NCBI GenBank assembly: GCA_017439425.1
Contig: JAFSJE010000019.1
Location: 1-51,632 of the forward strand
DNA: 51,632 nt
Direction: 5' to 3'
Origin: Oscillospiraceae bacterium
GTDB lineage: Bacteria; Bacillota; Clostridia; Oscillospirales; Oscillospiraceae
The position numbers and the translations under genes are program-made. The notes below the pieces were generated by a model. That model was not told the origin of the DNA. It searched no databases and worked only from the letters and a program-made list of their open reading frames with translations. Positions 7,590 to 15,752 of this stretch are shown piece by piece (position 1 is the first letter of the stretch; each line of letters begins with the position of its first letter).

Positions 7590-8534
7590 ATGAGCGAAAA
7601 ACAGTGTGTATTCCGCACCTCTATCGGCGGTCAGGCGCTGATGGAGGGCATACTGATGCGCGGTCCCGAGAAGGAGTCCGTAGTCGTCAGAAAACCAAAC
7701 GGCGAGCTTGTAGAAAAGGTCGAGCCCGTCACGAGCCTAAAGGATAAGTACCCGATTCTGGGGTGGCCGATAATCCGCGGCTCGGTAAATTTCATAGACA
7801 GCATGGTAAAGGGCACGAAGGCTCTTATGTACTCCTCGGAGTTTCTGCCGGAGGAGGAAGAGGAGGAGCCGGGCAAGGTGGATGAGTGGCTTATGGAGCA
7901 CCTTCCGGCTGAGAAGGCGCAGAAGGCGATAGTCGCAATCGCTGTCGTTATCGGAATCGCGATGAGCGTCGGCCTTTTCATCCTGCTTCCGACTGTGCTT
8001 GCCGGCATCGTAGAGCCATTTATCGGAAACGGCATACTCCGCAACCTCGCCGAGGGCGTTCTGAGGATCATAATTTTCCTCAGTTATATGCTCCTTGTGT
8101 CGAATATGAAGGAGATAAAGCGCGTATGGATGTACCACGGCGCCGAGCATAAGACGATTTTCTGCTACGAGGCGGGTCTGCCGCTCACAGTCGAGAACGC
8201 CCGCAAGCAGCCGCGCCTTCACCCGAGGTGCGGAACGAGCTTCATCTTCATCGTTATGATGGTGTCGATACTCGTTTTCAGTCTTGTCCGCTGGTCGAAC
8301 GTCTGGATAAGAATGATAATGCGCCTTGTGCTGCTGCCCGTGACCGTCGGAATCAGCTACGAGATAATCAAATACGCCGGCCGCCACGATAACCTCTTCA
8401 CTCGCATAGTCTCAGCGCCCGGCAAGGCGCTGCAGCTCATAACCACGAAGGAGCCGGACGACAGTATGCTCGAGGTCGCGATCCGCGCGATCGAGCTCGT
8501 TATTCCCGAGGAAAAGGGCAAGGATAACTGGTAA
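7590..8534 (+). CDS. DUF1385 (YqhQ-like) membrane protein
   Basis: The N-terminal GGQALMEGILMRGPE segment and the later YHGAEHKTIFCYE...RLHPRCGTSF block are the signatures of the DUF1385 family. Hydrophobic stretches around residues 110-138, 150-170 and 212-270 make it an integral membrane protein. In Clostridia this gene commonly sits directly before prmC, as here (15-base gap). No activity is established for the family; the conserved HGAEHK and HPRCG residues suggest a metal or catalytic site, which is inference. Length (314 aa) is normal. Confidence 0.9.
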   Translation: MSEKQCVFRTSIGGQALMEGILMRGPEKESVVVRKPNGELVEKVEPVTSLKDKYPILGWPIIRGSVNFIDSMVKGTKALMYSSEFLPEEEEEEPGKVDEWLMEHLPAEKAQKAIVAIAVVIGIAMSVGLFILLPTVLAGIVEPFIGNGILRNLAEGVLRIIIFLSYMLLVSNMKEIKRVWMYHGAEHKTIFCYEAGLPLTVENARKQPRLHPRCGTSFIFIVMMVSILVFSLVRWSNVWIRMIMRLVLLPVTVGISYEIIKYAGRHDNLFTRIVSAPGKALQLITTKEPDDSMLEVAIRAIELVIPEEKGKDNW

Positions 8535-8549
8535 AAAGAGGAAAAAGCC

Positions 8550-9413
8550 ATGAAAACCTACAATGACATCTACCTTGCTGCGCGACATGAGCTCAAAAGA
8601 GCGGGAGTCGAGGCGTTCGACCTCGAGGCGAGGCTCATAATCAGCGCCGTTGCGGGAAAGAGCAAGGAGGAGTTTTACCGCGACCTCAAGCTCTACGCCC
8701 TCGGCGATACCGAGGAGAGAGTGCAGGAGCTTATAGAGCGCAGAAAAAACGACGAGCCGCTCGCCTATGTTCTCGGGGAGTGGGAGTTTATGGGGCTGCC
8801 GATGAAGGTCGACCCGGGTGTGCTGATTCCGAGACCGGACACTGAGCTGCTCGCTGAAAAGGCGCTCGGTATACTTCGCGAGAGCAGCGAGCCGGGCAGA
8901 AGAGTGCTCGATATGTGCTGCGGCACTGGCTGCATAGGAATTTCAATCGCCAGAATGAAGCGCGACTGCCGCGTTATCCTCGCTGATAATTCTATGAAGG
9001 CACTGAGAATAGCGCGCCACAACTGCCTTAAAAACTCCGTTACGCAGAACACCACAGTCCTCGAGGCGGACGCGATGAAGGATCCCCCGATGCTGCTCGG
9101 AAAGTTCGACCTCATCGTGTCAAATCCGCCATATGTTCCGAGCTTTGAGGTGCTTACGCTCGACAATTCCGTAAAGGATTTTGAGCCGGTGGAGGCGCTG
9201 GACGGCGGGCCGGACGGGCTCGACTTTTACCGCGCGATGATCCCGCACTGGACGGATATTTTGAAGCCCGGCGGCTCGATACTCTTTGAGTGCGGCGAGG
9301 GTCAGGCGGAGAAGATAGGCAGAATGCTCGAAAAGGTAAAATTTGAAAAGGTTGAATACTACGAGGACCCGGCAGGCACGAAGCGCGTGATCGCGGGTCT
9401 CGGGAAAAAATAA
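8550..9413 (+). CDS. prmC: Peptide chain release factor N5-glutamine methyltransferase
   Basis: PrmC methylates the GGQ glutamine of release factors RF1/RF2 using S-adenosylmethionine. An N-terminal helical domain (~1-75) is followed by a class I methyltransferase domain. The SAM motif is VLDMCCGTGCIGISIA and the catalytic NPPYVPS motif binds the substrate amide. LIPRPDTELL is the family's pre-domain signature. Length (287 aa) is typical. The usual neighbour prfA is not here; recA follows instead. GAGG precedes the start. Confidence 0.95.
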   Translation: MKTYNDIYLAARHELKRAGVEAFDLEARLIISAVAGKSKEEFYRDLKLYALGDTEERVQELIERRKNDEPLAYVLGEWEFMGLPMKVDPGVLIPRPDTELLAEKALGILRESSEPGRRVLDMCCGTGCIGISIARMKRDCRVILADNSMKALRIARHNCLKNSVTQNTTVLEADAMKDPPMLLGKFDLIVSNPPYVPSFEVLTLDNSVKDFEPVEALDGGPDGLDFYRAMIPHWTDILKPGGSILFECGEGQAEKIGRMLEKVKFEKVEYYEDPAGTKRVIAGLGKK

Positions 9414-9431
9414 AGCTAAGGAGAAAAGAAA

Positions 9432-10535
9432 ATGGCAGAGAAGAAGAGAACACCGGTGCTTTCAACACTCCCGTCCGCTGATAACAAGAAGCAGGCGCTG
9501 GAAAACGCCATAAGTCAGATAGAAAAAAGCTACGGCAAGGGCAGCATCATGCGTCTCGGCGACGGTATGCAGGTAAACGTGGAGGCGCTGCCGACAGGTT
9601 CGCTCTCACTCGATCTCGCGCTCGGCATCGGCGGCGTTCCCAAGGGAAGAATTATTGAGATCTACGGCCCTGAGTCCTCCGGTAAGACGACTCTCGCGCT
9701 CCACATGGTAGCCTCCGCCCAGAAGGAGGGCGGCGAGGCCGCTTATATCGACGTTGAGCACGCCCTTGAGCCGGCTTACGCGAGAGCTCTCGGCGTAAAC
9801 ATTGAGAACCTGCTCATCTCACAGCCGGACACCGGCGAGGACGCACTCGCAATCACCGAGACCCTCGTCCGCAGCGGCGCCGTCGACATCGTTGTAGTCG
9901 ACTCCGTAGCCGCGCTCGTTCCAAGAAGTGAGATAGAGGGCGAGATGGGCGACTCTTCCGTCGGCGTGCTCGCGAGACTTATGAGCCAGGCGCTCAGAAA
10001 GCTCGCCGGAATCATCTCAAAGACAAACTGCGTCGTTATCTTCATTAACCAGCTGCGCGAGAAGATCGGCGTTATGTACGGCAACCCCGAGACTACGCCG
10101 GGCGGCCGCGCGCTCAAGTATTTCGCCTCAGTGAGAATCGACGTGCGCAGGGTCGAAACGCTCAAAAACGGCTCCGAGATGGTCGGAAACCACACAAGAG
10201 CGAAAATCGTAAAGAACAAGGTTGCGCCCCCGTTCAAAGAGGCGGAGTTCGACATCATGTATGGCGAGGGAATCTCGAAGTACGGCGAGATCGTCGACCT
10301 TGCCTCGAAGCTCGATATAATCGAGAAGGGCGGCGCGTGGTACACCGTCGGCGAGACCCGCATCCAGGGCCGCGACGGAGTGAAGCAGTACCTTAAGGAT
10401 AACCCCGACGTATGCGACGAGATCGAGGCAAAGATCCGCGCAAACGCCGTCAAGCTCATGAGCCCACAGGCGAAGATCGCGGCTCAGGCGGCAGGACGTG
10501 CAGTTGATATTTCCGCTGAGGACTTTGAAGGCTGA
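9432..10535 (+). CDS. recA: Recombinase RecA
   Basis: RecA forms filaments on single-stranded DNA, carries out strand exchange and triggers SOS cleavage of LexA. The 367-aa protein shows Walker [10 protein letters not shown], Walker B-like [12 protein letters not shown], the [25 protein letters not shown]-binding loop region and the C-terminal domain. There is no intein. The ATG follows AAGGAG. No LexA/DinR-type box was recognised immediately upstream, and the gene is tightly packed behind prmC, so it may be read through from there. recX follows downstream. Confidence 0.98.
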   Translation: MAEKKRTPVLSTLPSADNKKQALENAISQIEKSYGKGSIMRLGDGMQVNVEALPTGSLSLDLALGIGGVPKGRIIEIYGPESSGKTTLALHMVASAQKEGGEAAYIDVEHALEPAYARALGVNIENLLISQPDTGEDALAITETLVRSGAVDIVVVDSVAALVPRSEIEGEMGDSSVGVLARLMSQALRKLAGIISKTNCVVIFINQLREKIGVMYGNPETTPGGRALKYFASVRIDVRRVETLKNGSEMVGNHTRAKIVKNKVAPPFKEAEFDIMYGEGISKYGEIVDLASKLDIIEKGGAWYTVGETRIQGRDGVKQYLKDNPDVCDEIEAKIRANAVKLMSPQAKIAAQAAGRAVDISAEDFEG

Positions 10536-10701
10536 AACGTTTCGAAAAAATGCCAGCATTTTTTCGAGCTTTTGCAGTCCGCTGCAGCGCACTCGCTGCG
10601 CTCGCACGTTTGCGGACTGAGAAGTATTTTTTGTGAGGTACACGCCCTCGCAAAAAATGATTGAAATTATTCGCCTTGCGGCGAACTCTGCGAGGCAATT
10701 T
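10536..10701. repeat. Palindrome-rich spacer between recA and recX
   Basis: Three stem-loops are stacked here. GAAAAAATGC/GCATTTTTTC near 10545-10566 could terminate recA. CAGTCCGC/GCGGACTG near 10578-10619 encloses a GC-rich inner hairpin. TTTTTTGTGAGG/CCTCGCAAAAAA near 10627-10658 allows one GU pair. The dense palindromes suggest a small mobile or dispersed repeat, or a strong attenuator that lowers recX relative to recA. Confidence 0.55.
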
Positions 10702-11334
10702 ATGACACTCACAAAACTTACAAAATCCGTCCACATGGCGGAGAGATACTACGCGGAGCTTGAAAACGGCGAGAGACTGAGTATTGACCTTGCCGCCGTC
10801 GCCGACCTGTCGCTCTATGACGGGCGGGAGCTAAGCGATGAGGAGCTCGCCTCCCTGCGCGAGTATTCGAAGCGCTCATACGCGAAGGAGCGGGCGCTCA
10901 GACTTCTCGAAAAGCGGCAGATGAGCCGCCGGGAGCTTATAAAAAAGCTCATGGAAAAGGGAGAGGAGGAAGCCTCCGCCGAGTACGCCGCCGACCTGAT
11001 GGAGCGTATCGGCGCGATAAATGACCGCGAGTATGCCGGAGCGGTCGCGCGGCATTATAAGCGAATGGGCTACGGCGCGGGAAGAGTGAGGCAGGAGCTC
11101 ATGCGCCGCGGAGTTGACCGCGAGTATTGGGCGGAGGCCGTAGACGAAGCGCCGGAAAACTCCGAAAAGCTCGATGCGCTGCTCGAGCGAAAGCTCAGAA
11201 ACGCTGACCTTTCAGACCGCAAAGAGGTCAAAAAGGCGACGGATATGCTTCTTCGCCGCGGTTTTTCGTGGTCGGAGATAAAAGAGGCGCTCGGGCGCTA
11301 TACCGATGCCCTCGATGATTACACAGAAGATTAA
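10702..11334 (+). CDS. recX: RecX-family regulator of RecA
   Basis: RecX binds RecA filaments and modulates their activity. I start the 210-aa protein at the ATG at 10702 (GAGG six bases upstream), giving MTLTKLTKS...ERYYAELENGERLSID. This matches the family's N-terminal beta-hairpin; a longer frame opening at a GTG at 10633 runs through the palindromic spacer and is less likely. Three RecX-type helical repeats follow (ALRLLEKRQMSRRELIKKL, YAADLMERIGAINDREYAGAV, ATDMLLRRGFSWSEIKEAL). Position directly after recA supports the call. Confidence 0.9.
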   Translation: MTLTKLTKSVHMAERYYAELENGERLSIDLAAVADLSLYDGRELSDEELASLREYSKRSYAKERALRLLEKRQMSRRELIKKLMEKGEEEASAEYAADLMERIGAINDREYAGAVARHYKRMGYGAGRVRQELMRRGVDREYWAEAVDEAPENSEKLDALLERKLRNADLSDRKEVKKATDMLLRRGFSWSEIKEALGRYTDALDDYTED

Positions 11335-11348
11335 ATTGGAGAAAAACC

Positions 11349-12653
11349 ATGCCAAAAGTTTTGATGATAAGCCTCGGCTGTGCGAAAAACCTTATCGACT
11401 CCGAGCAGATGCTCTCGCTTCTCGACAATGCCGGATATGAGGTGACAGACAACCCCGAGGAGGCGGACTGCGCCGTTATAAACACCTGCGCTTTTATAGA
11501 GAGCGCGCAGAGCGAGGCGATAGAAAATATCCTTAAGGTCGCGGCGTACAAGGAGACGGGAAAGCTCAAAAAGCTCGTCGTCGCGGGCTGTCTTGCACAG
11601 AGATACAAGGCGGAGCTGCTCAGTGAGATGCCGGAGGTTGACGCCGTTCTCGGCACAGCCTCGGCGGACAAGGTAGTTGAGGCGATAGAGGGCGAGAAAA
11701 AGGAGTTTTTCGCCGACATAAACGCCCCAATTTCCGAGGATGAGCGCATTGTTTCCACCGGCCCGAGCTGGGGCTACATAAAGGTCGCCGAGGGGTGCAG
11801 CCACAACTGCGCCTACTGCGTTATCCCGTCGCTGAGGGGCAGATACCGCTCACGCCCCATGGAGAAGATAGTCGCCGAGGCAAAGGAAATGGCGGAAAAC
11901 GGCGTAAGAGAGCTTATTATCGTCGCGCAGGACCCGACGCTCTACGGCATTGACCTATATAAAAAGAAAATGCTGCCGGAGCTTGTGCATGAGCTTTGCA
12001 AAATTGAAAAAATCCACTGGATAAGGCTTCACTATCTCTATCCCGACGCGGTTGACGATGCGATGATAGACTGCATCGTGAGTGAGCCGAAGGTGCTGAG
12101 ATATCTGGATATCCCCATTCAGCACATAAATAACGCGATACTAAAAAAGATGCGCCGCCGCGGTACCGGCGACGATATCCGCGCGCTCTTTAAGAAGCTT
12201 CGTGAGCGTATTCCCGGACTTGTGCTGAGAACAAGCGTTATCACCGGACTTCCCGGCGAGGGTGAGGCGGAATTTGAGGAGCTTTGCGAATTTCTCAGAG
12301 AAGCCAAAATCGAGCGAGCCGGAGTTTTCGCCTTCAGTCCCGAGGAGGGTACGGACGCCGCCAAGATGGAACACGTCTCCACGGAGGAGGCAAATGACCG
12401 CGCGGTAATCGTAAACGATTTGCAGGCGCGGATCATGGACGAATATAACGCCTCGCGTGTAAATACCGAGACTGAGGTCCTCTGCGAGGGGTATGACGAG
12501 GATATGAATATGTGGTTCGGCAGGAGCTTTGCCGAGAGCCCCGACGTGGACGGAGTTATCTGGTTTTCCGGCGAGGATATTGAAGCCGGAGAGTTCTATA
12601 ATATCGTCATACGCGGGGAGCTTGACGGTGAACTTGTGGGAGAAAGAAAATGA
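11349..12653 (+). CDS. rimO: Ribosomal protein uS12 methylthiotransferase RimO
   Basis: RimO is a radical-SAM enzyme that adds a methylthio group to an aspartate of ribosomal protein S12. The N-terminal domain holds three conserved cysteines (LGCAKN, NTCAF, AGCLAQRY) for the auxiliary [4Fe-4S] cluster. The radical-SAM site is CSHNCAYC, and a C-terminal TRAM-like domain follows. The LIDSEQM block at the start separates RimO from its tRNA-modifying relative MiaB. Length 434 aa is normal. The stop overlaps pgsA by four bases, so the two are translationally coupled. Confidence 0.96.
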   Translation: MPKVLMISLGCAKNLIDSEQMLSLLDNAGYEVTDNPEEADCAVINTCAFIESAQSEAIENILKVAAYKETGKLKKLVVAGCLAQRYKAELLSEMPEVDAVLGTASADKVVEAIEGEKKEFFADINAPISEDERIVSTGPSWGYIKVAEGCSHNCAYCVIPSLRGRYRSRPMEKIVAEAKEMAENGVRELIIVAQDPTLYGIDLYKKKMLPELVHELCKIEKIHWIRLHYLYPDAVDDAMIDCIVSEPKVLRYLDIPIQHINNAILKKMRRRGTGDDIRALFKKLRERIPGLVLRTSVITGLPGEGEAEFEELCEFLREAKIERAGVFAFSPEEGTDAAKMEHVSTEEANDRAVIVNDLQARIMDEYNASRVNTETEVLCEGYDEDMNMWFGRSFAESPDVDGVIWFSGEDIEAGEFYNIVIRGELDGELVGERK

Positions 12654-13186
12654 AAAAGCTTCTGAACACACCGAATATACTGACAATTATTCGTATGATC
12701 TTCGTGCCGGTATTTATCTTGCTTCTGCTTTATGTAAGCCGAATTGCCGCCTGCGCGGTGTTCGTGCTTGCCTCGCTGACAGATTGGCTGGACGGGTATC
12801 TCGCGCGAAAAAATAACGAGATAACGAATTTCGGAAAGTTTATGGATCCCCTTGCAGATAAGATGCTGGTGACGAGTGCGCTTGTGTGCTTTGTGGGTCT
12901 TGGCTGGATTCCGGCGTGGGTTGCGATGATAGTTATAGGCCGCGACCTTGCGGTGGATGGGCTCAGAATGGTCGCCGCGAGCCGCAATATCGTAATGGCG
13001 GCGGGCTGGTCGGGTAAGGTCAAGACCGCGGTCACGATGGTGCTCATACCCGTGATGCTCGTTTTCGGCGAAACGGGCGTGGGAATACTGACAATAAACA
13101 ATATTTCGGCGCTCATAATAGTCGCGCTGAATATAATATCAATGGTCGACTATTTTATGAAGAACGGCAAAGTTATTTTGGAGTGA
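12650..13186 (+). CDS. pgsA: CDP-diacylglycerol-glycerol-3-phosphate 3-phosphatidyltransferase
   Basis: PgsA makes phosphatidylglycerol phosphate, the first committed step of phosphatidylglycerol synthesis, in the membrane. The CDP-alcohol phosphotransferase signature D-x2-DG-x2-AR-x8-G-x3-D-x3-D is complete (DWLDGYLARK, then GKFMDPLADK). Several transmembrane helices span the 178 residues. GGGAGAAAG precedes the ATG, which overlaps the rimO stop. The rimO-pgsA order is common in Firmicutes. Confidence 0.94.
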   Translation: MKKLLNTPNILTIIRMIFVPVFILLLLYVSRIAACAVFVLASLTDWLDGYLARKNNEITNFGKFMDPLADKMLVTSALVCFVGLGWIPAWVAMIVIGRDLAVDGLRMVAASRNIVMAAGWSGKVKTAVTMVLIPVMLVFGETGVGILTINNISALIIVALNIISMVDYFMKNGKVILE

Positions 13187-13192
13187 TGACCT

Positions 13193-13840
13193 TTGAGCGA
13201 ACTCAAGGAACTTGAAAAAGCGTACCTCGAGCGCGATCCTGCGGCAACGAGCGGCGCTGAAATTGCACTTCTCTACCCGGGAGTAAAGGCGCTTCTCATG
13301 TACAGAAGGGCGAACAGACTCTGGAAAAAGGGATTTAAGTTTTTAGCGCGGTGGATAAGTCAGCGCGCGCGGAAAAAGACCGGAATTGAAATACATCCCG
13401 GCGCAACTATCGGAAAGAGGCTCGTTATCGACCACGGCGAGGGAGTTGTGATCGGCGAGACCGCCGAAATCGGCGATGACTGCCTTATCTATCAGGGCGT
13501 GACCCTCGGAGGCACCGGCAAGCACACCGGAAAGCGCCACCCGACTGTGGGAAACAACGTGCTTATCGGAGCGGGCGCGAAGGTGCTCGGCCCTATAAAT
13601 ATCGGCGATAACAGCCGCATCGCCGCCGGAGCCGTCGTTTTGAAGGATGTTCCGGCAAACTCAACCGCGGTAGGCGTTCCGGCGAGGATCGCGCGCATAA
13701 ACGGCGTAAAGCAGGACTATGTCTCCGACGTCGACCAGGTCAACGTCGCGGACCCTGTCAGCATGGAGCTTGTATATCTCACCTGTCAGGTGGAATACCT
13801 AAAGAGAAAGTTAGAGGAGAAAACCGATGAAAATCTATAA
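13193..13840 (+). CDS. cysE: Serine O-acetyltransferase
   Basis: CysE (EpsC type) acetylates serine to O-acetylserine, the precursor of cysteine. The C-terminal left-handed beta-helix is visible as hexapeptide repeats from about residue 65. The active-site block IDHGEGVVIGETAEIGDD and the GVTLGGTGK..GKRHP loop are present. The start is TTG, following GGAG; it sits seven bases after the pgsA stop. The gene overlaps cysS by 14 bases, the classical cysE-cysS coupling of Bacillota. No T-box leader is seen upstream, since the gene is embedded in an operon. Confidence 0.93.
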   Translation: MSELKELEKAYLERDPAATSGAEIALLYPGVKALLMYRRANRLWKKGFKFLARWISQRARKKTGIEIHPGATIGKRLVIDHGEGVVIGETAEIGDDCLIYQGVTLGGTGKHTGKRHPTVGNNVLIGAGAKVLGPINIGDNSRIAAGAVVLKDVPANSTAVGVPARIARINGVKQDYVSDVDQVNVADPVSMELVYLTCQVEYLKRKLEEKTDENL

Positions 13841-15272
13841 TTCCGCCACTCACACTAAAGAAGAATTCGTTCCCGCCGATCCGCAGCTTGTCAAGATGTA
13901 CACCTGCGGCCCGACGGTGTATCATTTTGCGCACATCGGCAATCTCCGCAGCTATATAATGGAGGACGTGCTGGAGAAGTATCTCCGCTACCTCGGCTAT
14001 AACGTCAAGCGTGTTATGAACATCACCGACGTCGGCCACCTCTCCGGCGACAACGATGAGGGCGAGGATAAGATGCTGAAGGGCGCAGAGCGCGAGCATA
14101 AGACCGTTATGGAGATAGCGAAGCAGTACACCGACGCCTTTTTTGCCGACTGCGCCGCTCTCAACATCAAAAAGCCGGACGTTGTCGACCCGGCAACGAA
14201 CTGCATACCCGACTATGTTCGTGTTATAAATAAGCTTGTGGATACAAACTACGCCTATCGCGCCGGCGGAAACGTGTATTTCGATACGGCAAAGCTTAAA
14301 AATTACTATGTCTTCAACGATTTCAAGGAGGATGACCTCGCTGTCGGCGTGCGTGAGGGCGTGGAGGCGGACGAGAATAAGCGCAATAAGAACGACTTTG
14401 CGCTGTGGTTTACAAAGAGTAAGTTCGATTCTCAGGCGCTCAAGTGGGATTCTCCCTGGGGCGTGGGTTATCCCGGCTGGCATATCGAATGCTCCTGCAT
14501 CGCAATGAAGCACCTGGGCGAGAACGTGGATATCCACTGCGGCGGCATAGATAACGCCTTCCCGCACCACACAAACGAGATTGCCCAGAGCGAGGCGTAT
14601 CTCGGCCACAAGTGGTGCAGCTATTGGATGCACGTCGCTCACCTCAACACCGCCGACGGAAAGATGAGTAAGAGTAAGGGCGAATTCTTGACAGTTTCGC
14701 TCCTGAAGGATAAGGGATATGACCCGATGGAGTACCGCTTCTTCTGCCTTCAGAGCCACTATCGCAAGAATCTTGTGTTCACATGGGAAAACCTCGACAA
14801 TGCAAAGGGTGCATATAATAAGCTCGTACAGAAGATTGCCGCCCTTAATCCCGACGGCGAGGTGGATGAGGAAGCCGTTAAGAGCGTGCGTGAGAAGTTC
14901 ATTTCTCAGATGGATAACGATATAAATACCCCCAACGGCGTCACCGTTCTTTACGACATTTTGAAGCTTAAGACGAACGACGCTACAAAGCTTGCCGCCA
15001 TCGACGATGTTGACAGGGTGCTGAGCCTTGACCTTACGAAAAAGGCGGCGGAAATGCGTAAAAAGAACGCTGCTGCGCCGAAGACCGGAGAGTTTTCCGT
15101 TATATGCGAGTCCGGCGAAGCTGATGAGAGCGTTGAGGCGCTTCTCCGTGAGCGTCAGAGCGCAAAAAAGGCTAAGGATTTCCAGCGCGCCGACGCTATC
15201 CGCAATGAAGTAGCAGGCATGGGCTATACAATTACCGACATTCCCGGCGGAGTAAAGTACGGAGCAGTTTAA
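13827..15272 (+). CDS. cysS: Cysteinyl-tRNA synthetase
   Basis: The enzyme charges tRNA-Cys. It is a class I synthetase with the HIGH-type motif HIGN, the KMSKS loop DGKMSKSKG, and zinc ligands in CGPTVY, the WHIECS block and FPHHTNEIAQSE. The C-terminal anticodon-binding part includes the KKAKDFQRADAIRNEV helix. The 481-aa length is normal. GAGGAG lies seven bases before ATG within the 3' end of cysE. The TAA stop falls inside the left terminal repeat of the element that follows, so the last bases of the gene border an insertion. Confidence 0.97.
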   Translation: MKIYNSATHTKEEFVPADPQLVKMYTCGPTVYHFAHIGNLRSYIMEDVLEKYLRYLGYNVKRVMNITDVGHLSGDNDEGEDKMLKGAEREHKTVMEIAKQYTDAFFADCAALNIKKPDVVDPATNCIPDYVRVINKLVDTNYAYRAGGNVYFDTAKLKNYYVFNDFKEDDLAVGVREGVEADENKRNKNDFALWFTKSKFDSQALKWDSPWGVGYPGWHIECSCIAMKHLGENVDIHCGGIDNAFPHHTNEIAQSEAYLGHKWCSYWMHVAHLNTADGKMSKSKGEFLTVSLLKDKGYDPMEYRFFCLQSHYRKNLVFTWENLDNAKGAYNKLVQKIAALNPDGEVDEEAVKSVREKFISQMDNDINTPNGVTVLYDILKLKTNDATKLAAIDDVDRVLSLDLTKKAAEMRKKNAAAPKTGEFSVICESGEADESVEALLRERQSAKKAKDFQRADAIRNEVAGMGYTITDIPGGVKYGAV

Positions 15273-15392
15273 AGGCTCCCTTTCGATAAAGGGAGCTGTC
15301 AGCCTCAAGGCTGACTGAGGGTTCGAGCCTGCCGTTATGCCGAACCCTCCGGCGCTTCGCGCCACCTCCCTTTCGCAAAGGGAGGCTTTAAA
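15268..15392. repeat. 125-bp MITE-like element with 16-bp terminal inverted repeats
   Basis: Left end 15268-15283 (TTTAAAGGCTCCCTTT) and right end 15377-15392 (AAAGGGAGGCTTTAAA) are inverted copies differing at one position. Inside are further hairpins: GCTCCCTTT/AAAGGGAGC, GTCAGCCT/AGGCTGAC, GAGGGTTCG/CGAACCCTC, GGCGC/GCGCC and CCTCCCTTT/AAAGGGAGG. This is the layout of a non-autonomous, highly structured dispersed repeat. It separates cysS from a DUF559 gene. Confidence 0.8.
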
Positions 15393-15404
15393 TGGAGAAT
15401 AATT

Positions 15405-15752
15405 ATGGATTATCTTATAAAAAATGCAAGGGAATTACGTAAAAATATGACAAAGGAAGAACGTCGCCTTTGGTATGATTTTTTGCGCGATTATCCTATC
15501 AGATTTATGCGTCAACATCCAATCCTTACCTATATCGTCGATTTTTATTGTTCAAGGGCAAAAATAGCGTTAGAAATTGACGGTTCTCAGCATTATGAAG
15601 CAGAGGGCTTACAGAAGGACAAAGAACGTGATGAGGCTTTACAAAGTCTCGGAATAGAGATAATCCGCATTCCGAATAATTATATTATCGAAAATTTTGA
15701 AGGCGTGTGCCAGATGATTGACACAGCCGCAAGGAAAAGGTGCAACCTATGA
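15405..15752 (+). CDS. DUF559 endonuclease-like protein
   Basis: This 115-aa protein has the DUF559 (Vsr-like, PD-(D/E)XK-type) pattern. An N-terminal ARELRKNMTKEERRLWYDFLR helix is followed by FMRQHPI..YIVDFYC, then the core LEIDGSQHYE..G...D..RD..L...GI.IIRIPN. The D of VDFYC and E-x-D of LEIDG are the likely metal ligands. It is AT-richer than its neighbours. It lies just after the 125-bp repeat element, with GGAG before ATG, and its stop overlaps the polA start (ATGA). The function of stand-alone DUF559 proteins is not established; mismatch- or recombination-linked cleavage is only suggested by fold. Confidence 0.85.
   Translation: MDYLIKNARELRKNMTKEERRLWYDFLRDYPIRFMRQHPILTYIVDFYCSRAKIALEIDGSQHYEAEGLQKDKERDEALQSLGIEIIRIPNNYIIENFEGVCQMIDTAARKRCNL

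Noticed and set aside
13187-13192. T-box or other leader before cysE-cysS
   Set aside because: The gene follows pgsA by six bases, leaving no room for a leader.
13779-15365. A 528-codon open frame on the minus strand
   Set aside because: It is the antisense shadow of cysS, which has full synthetase motifs; the minus frame has no recognisable domains or ribosome site.
15392-15752. Frameshifted or broken transposase
   Set aside because: The frame is an intact DUF559 protein with its own ribosome site and no transposase motifs.
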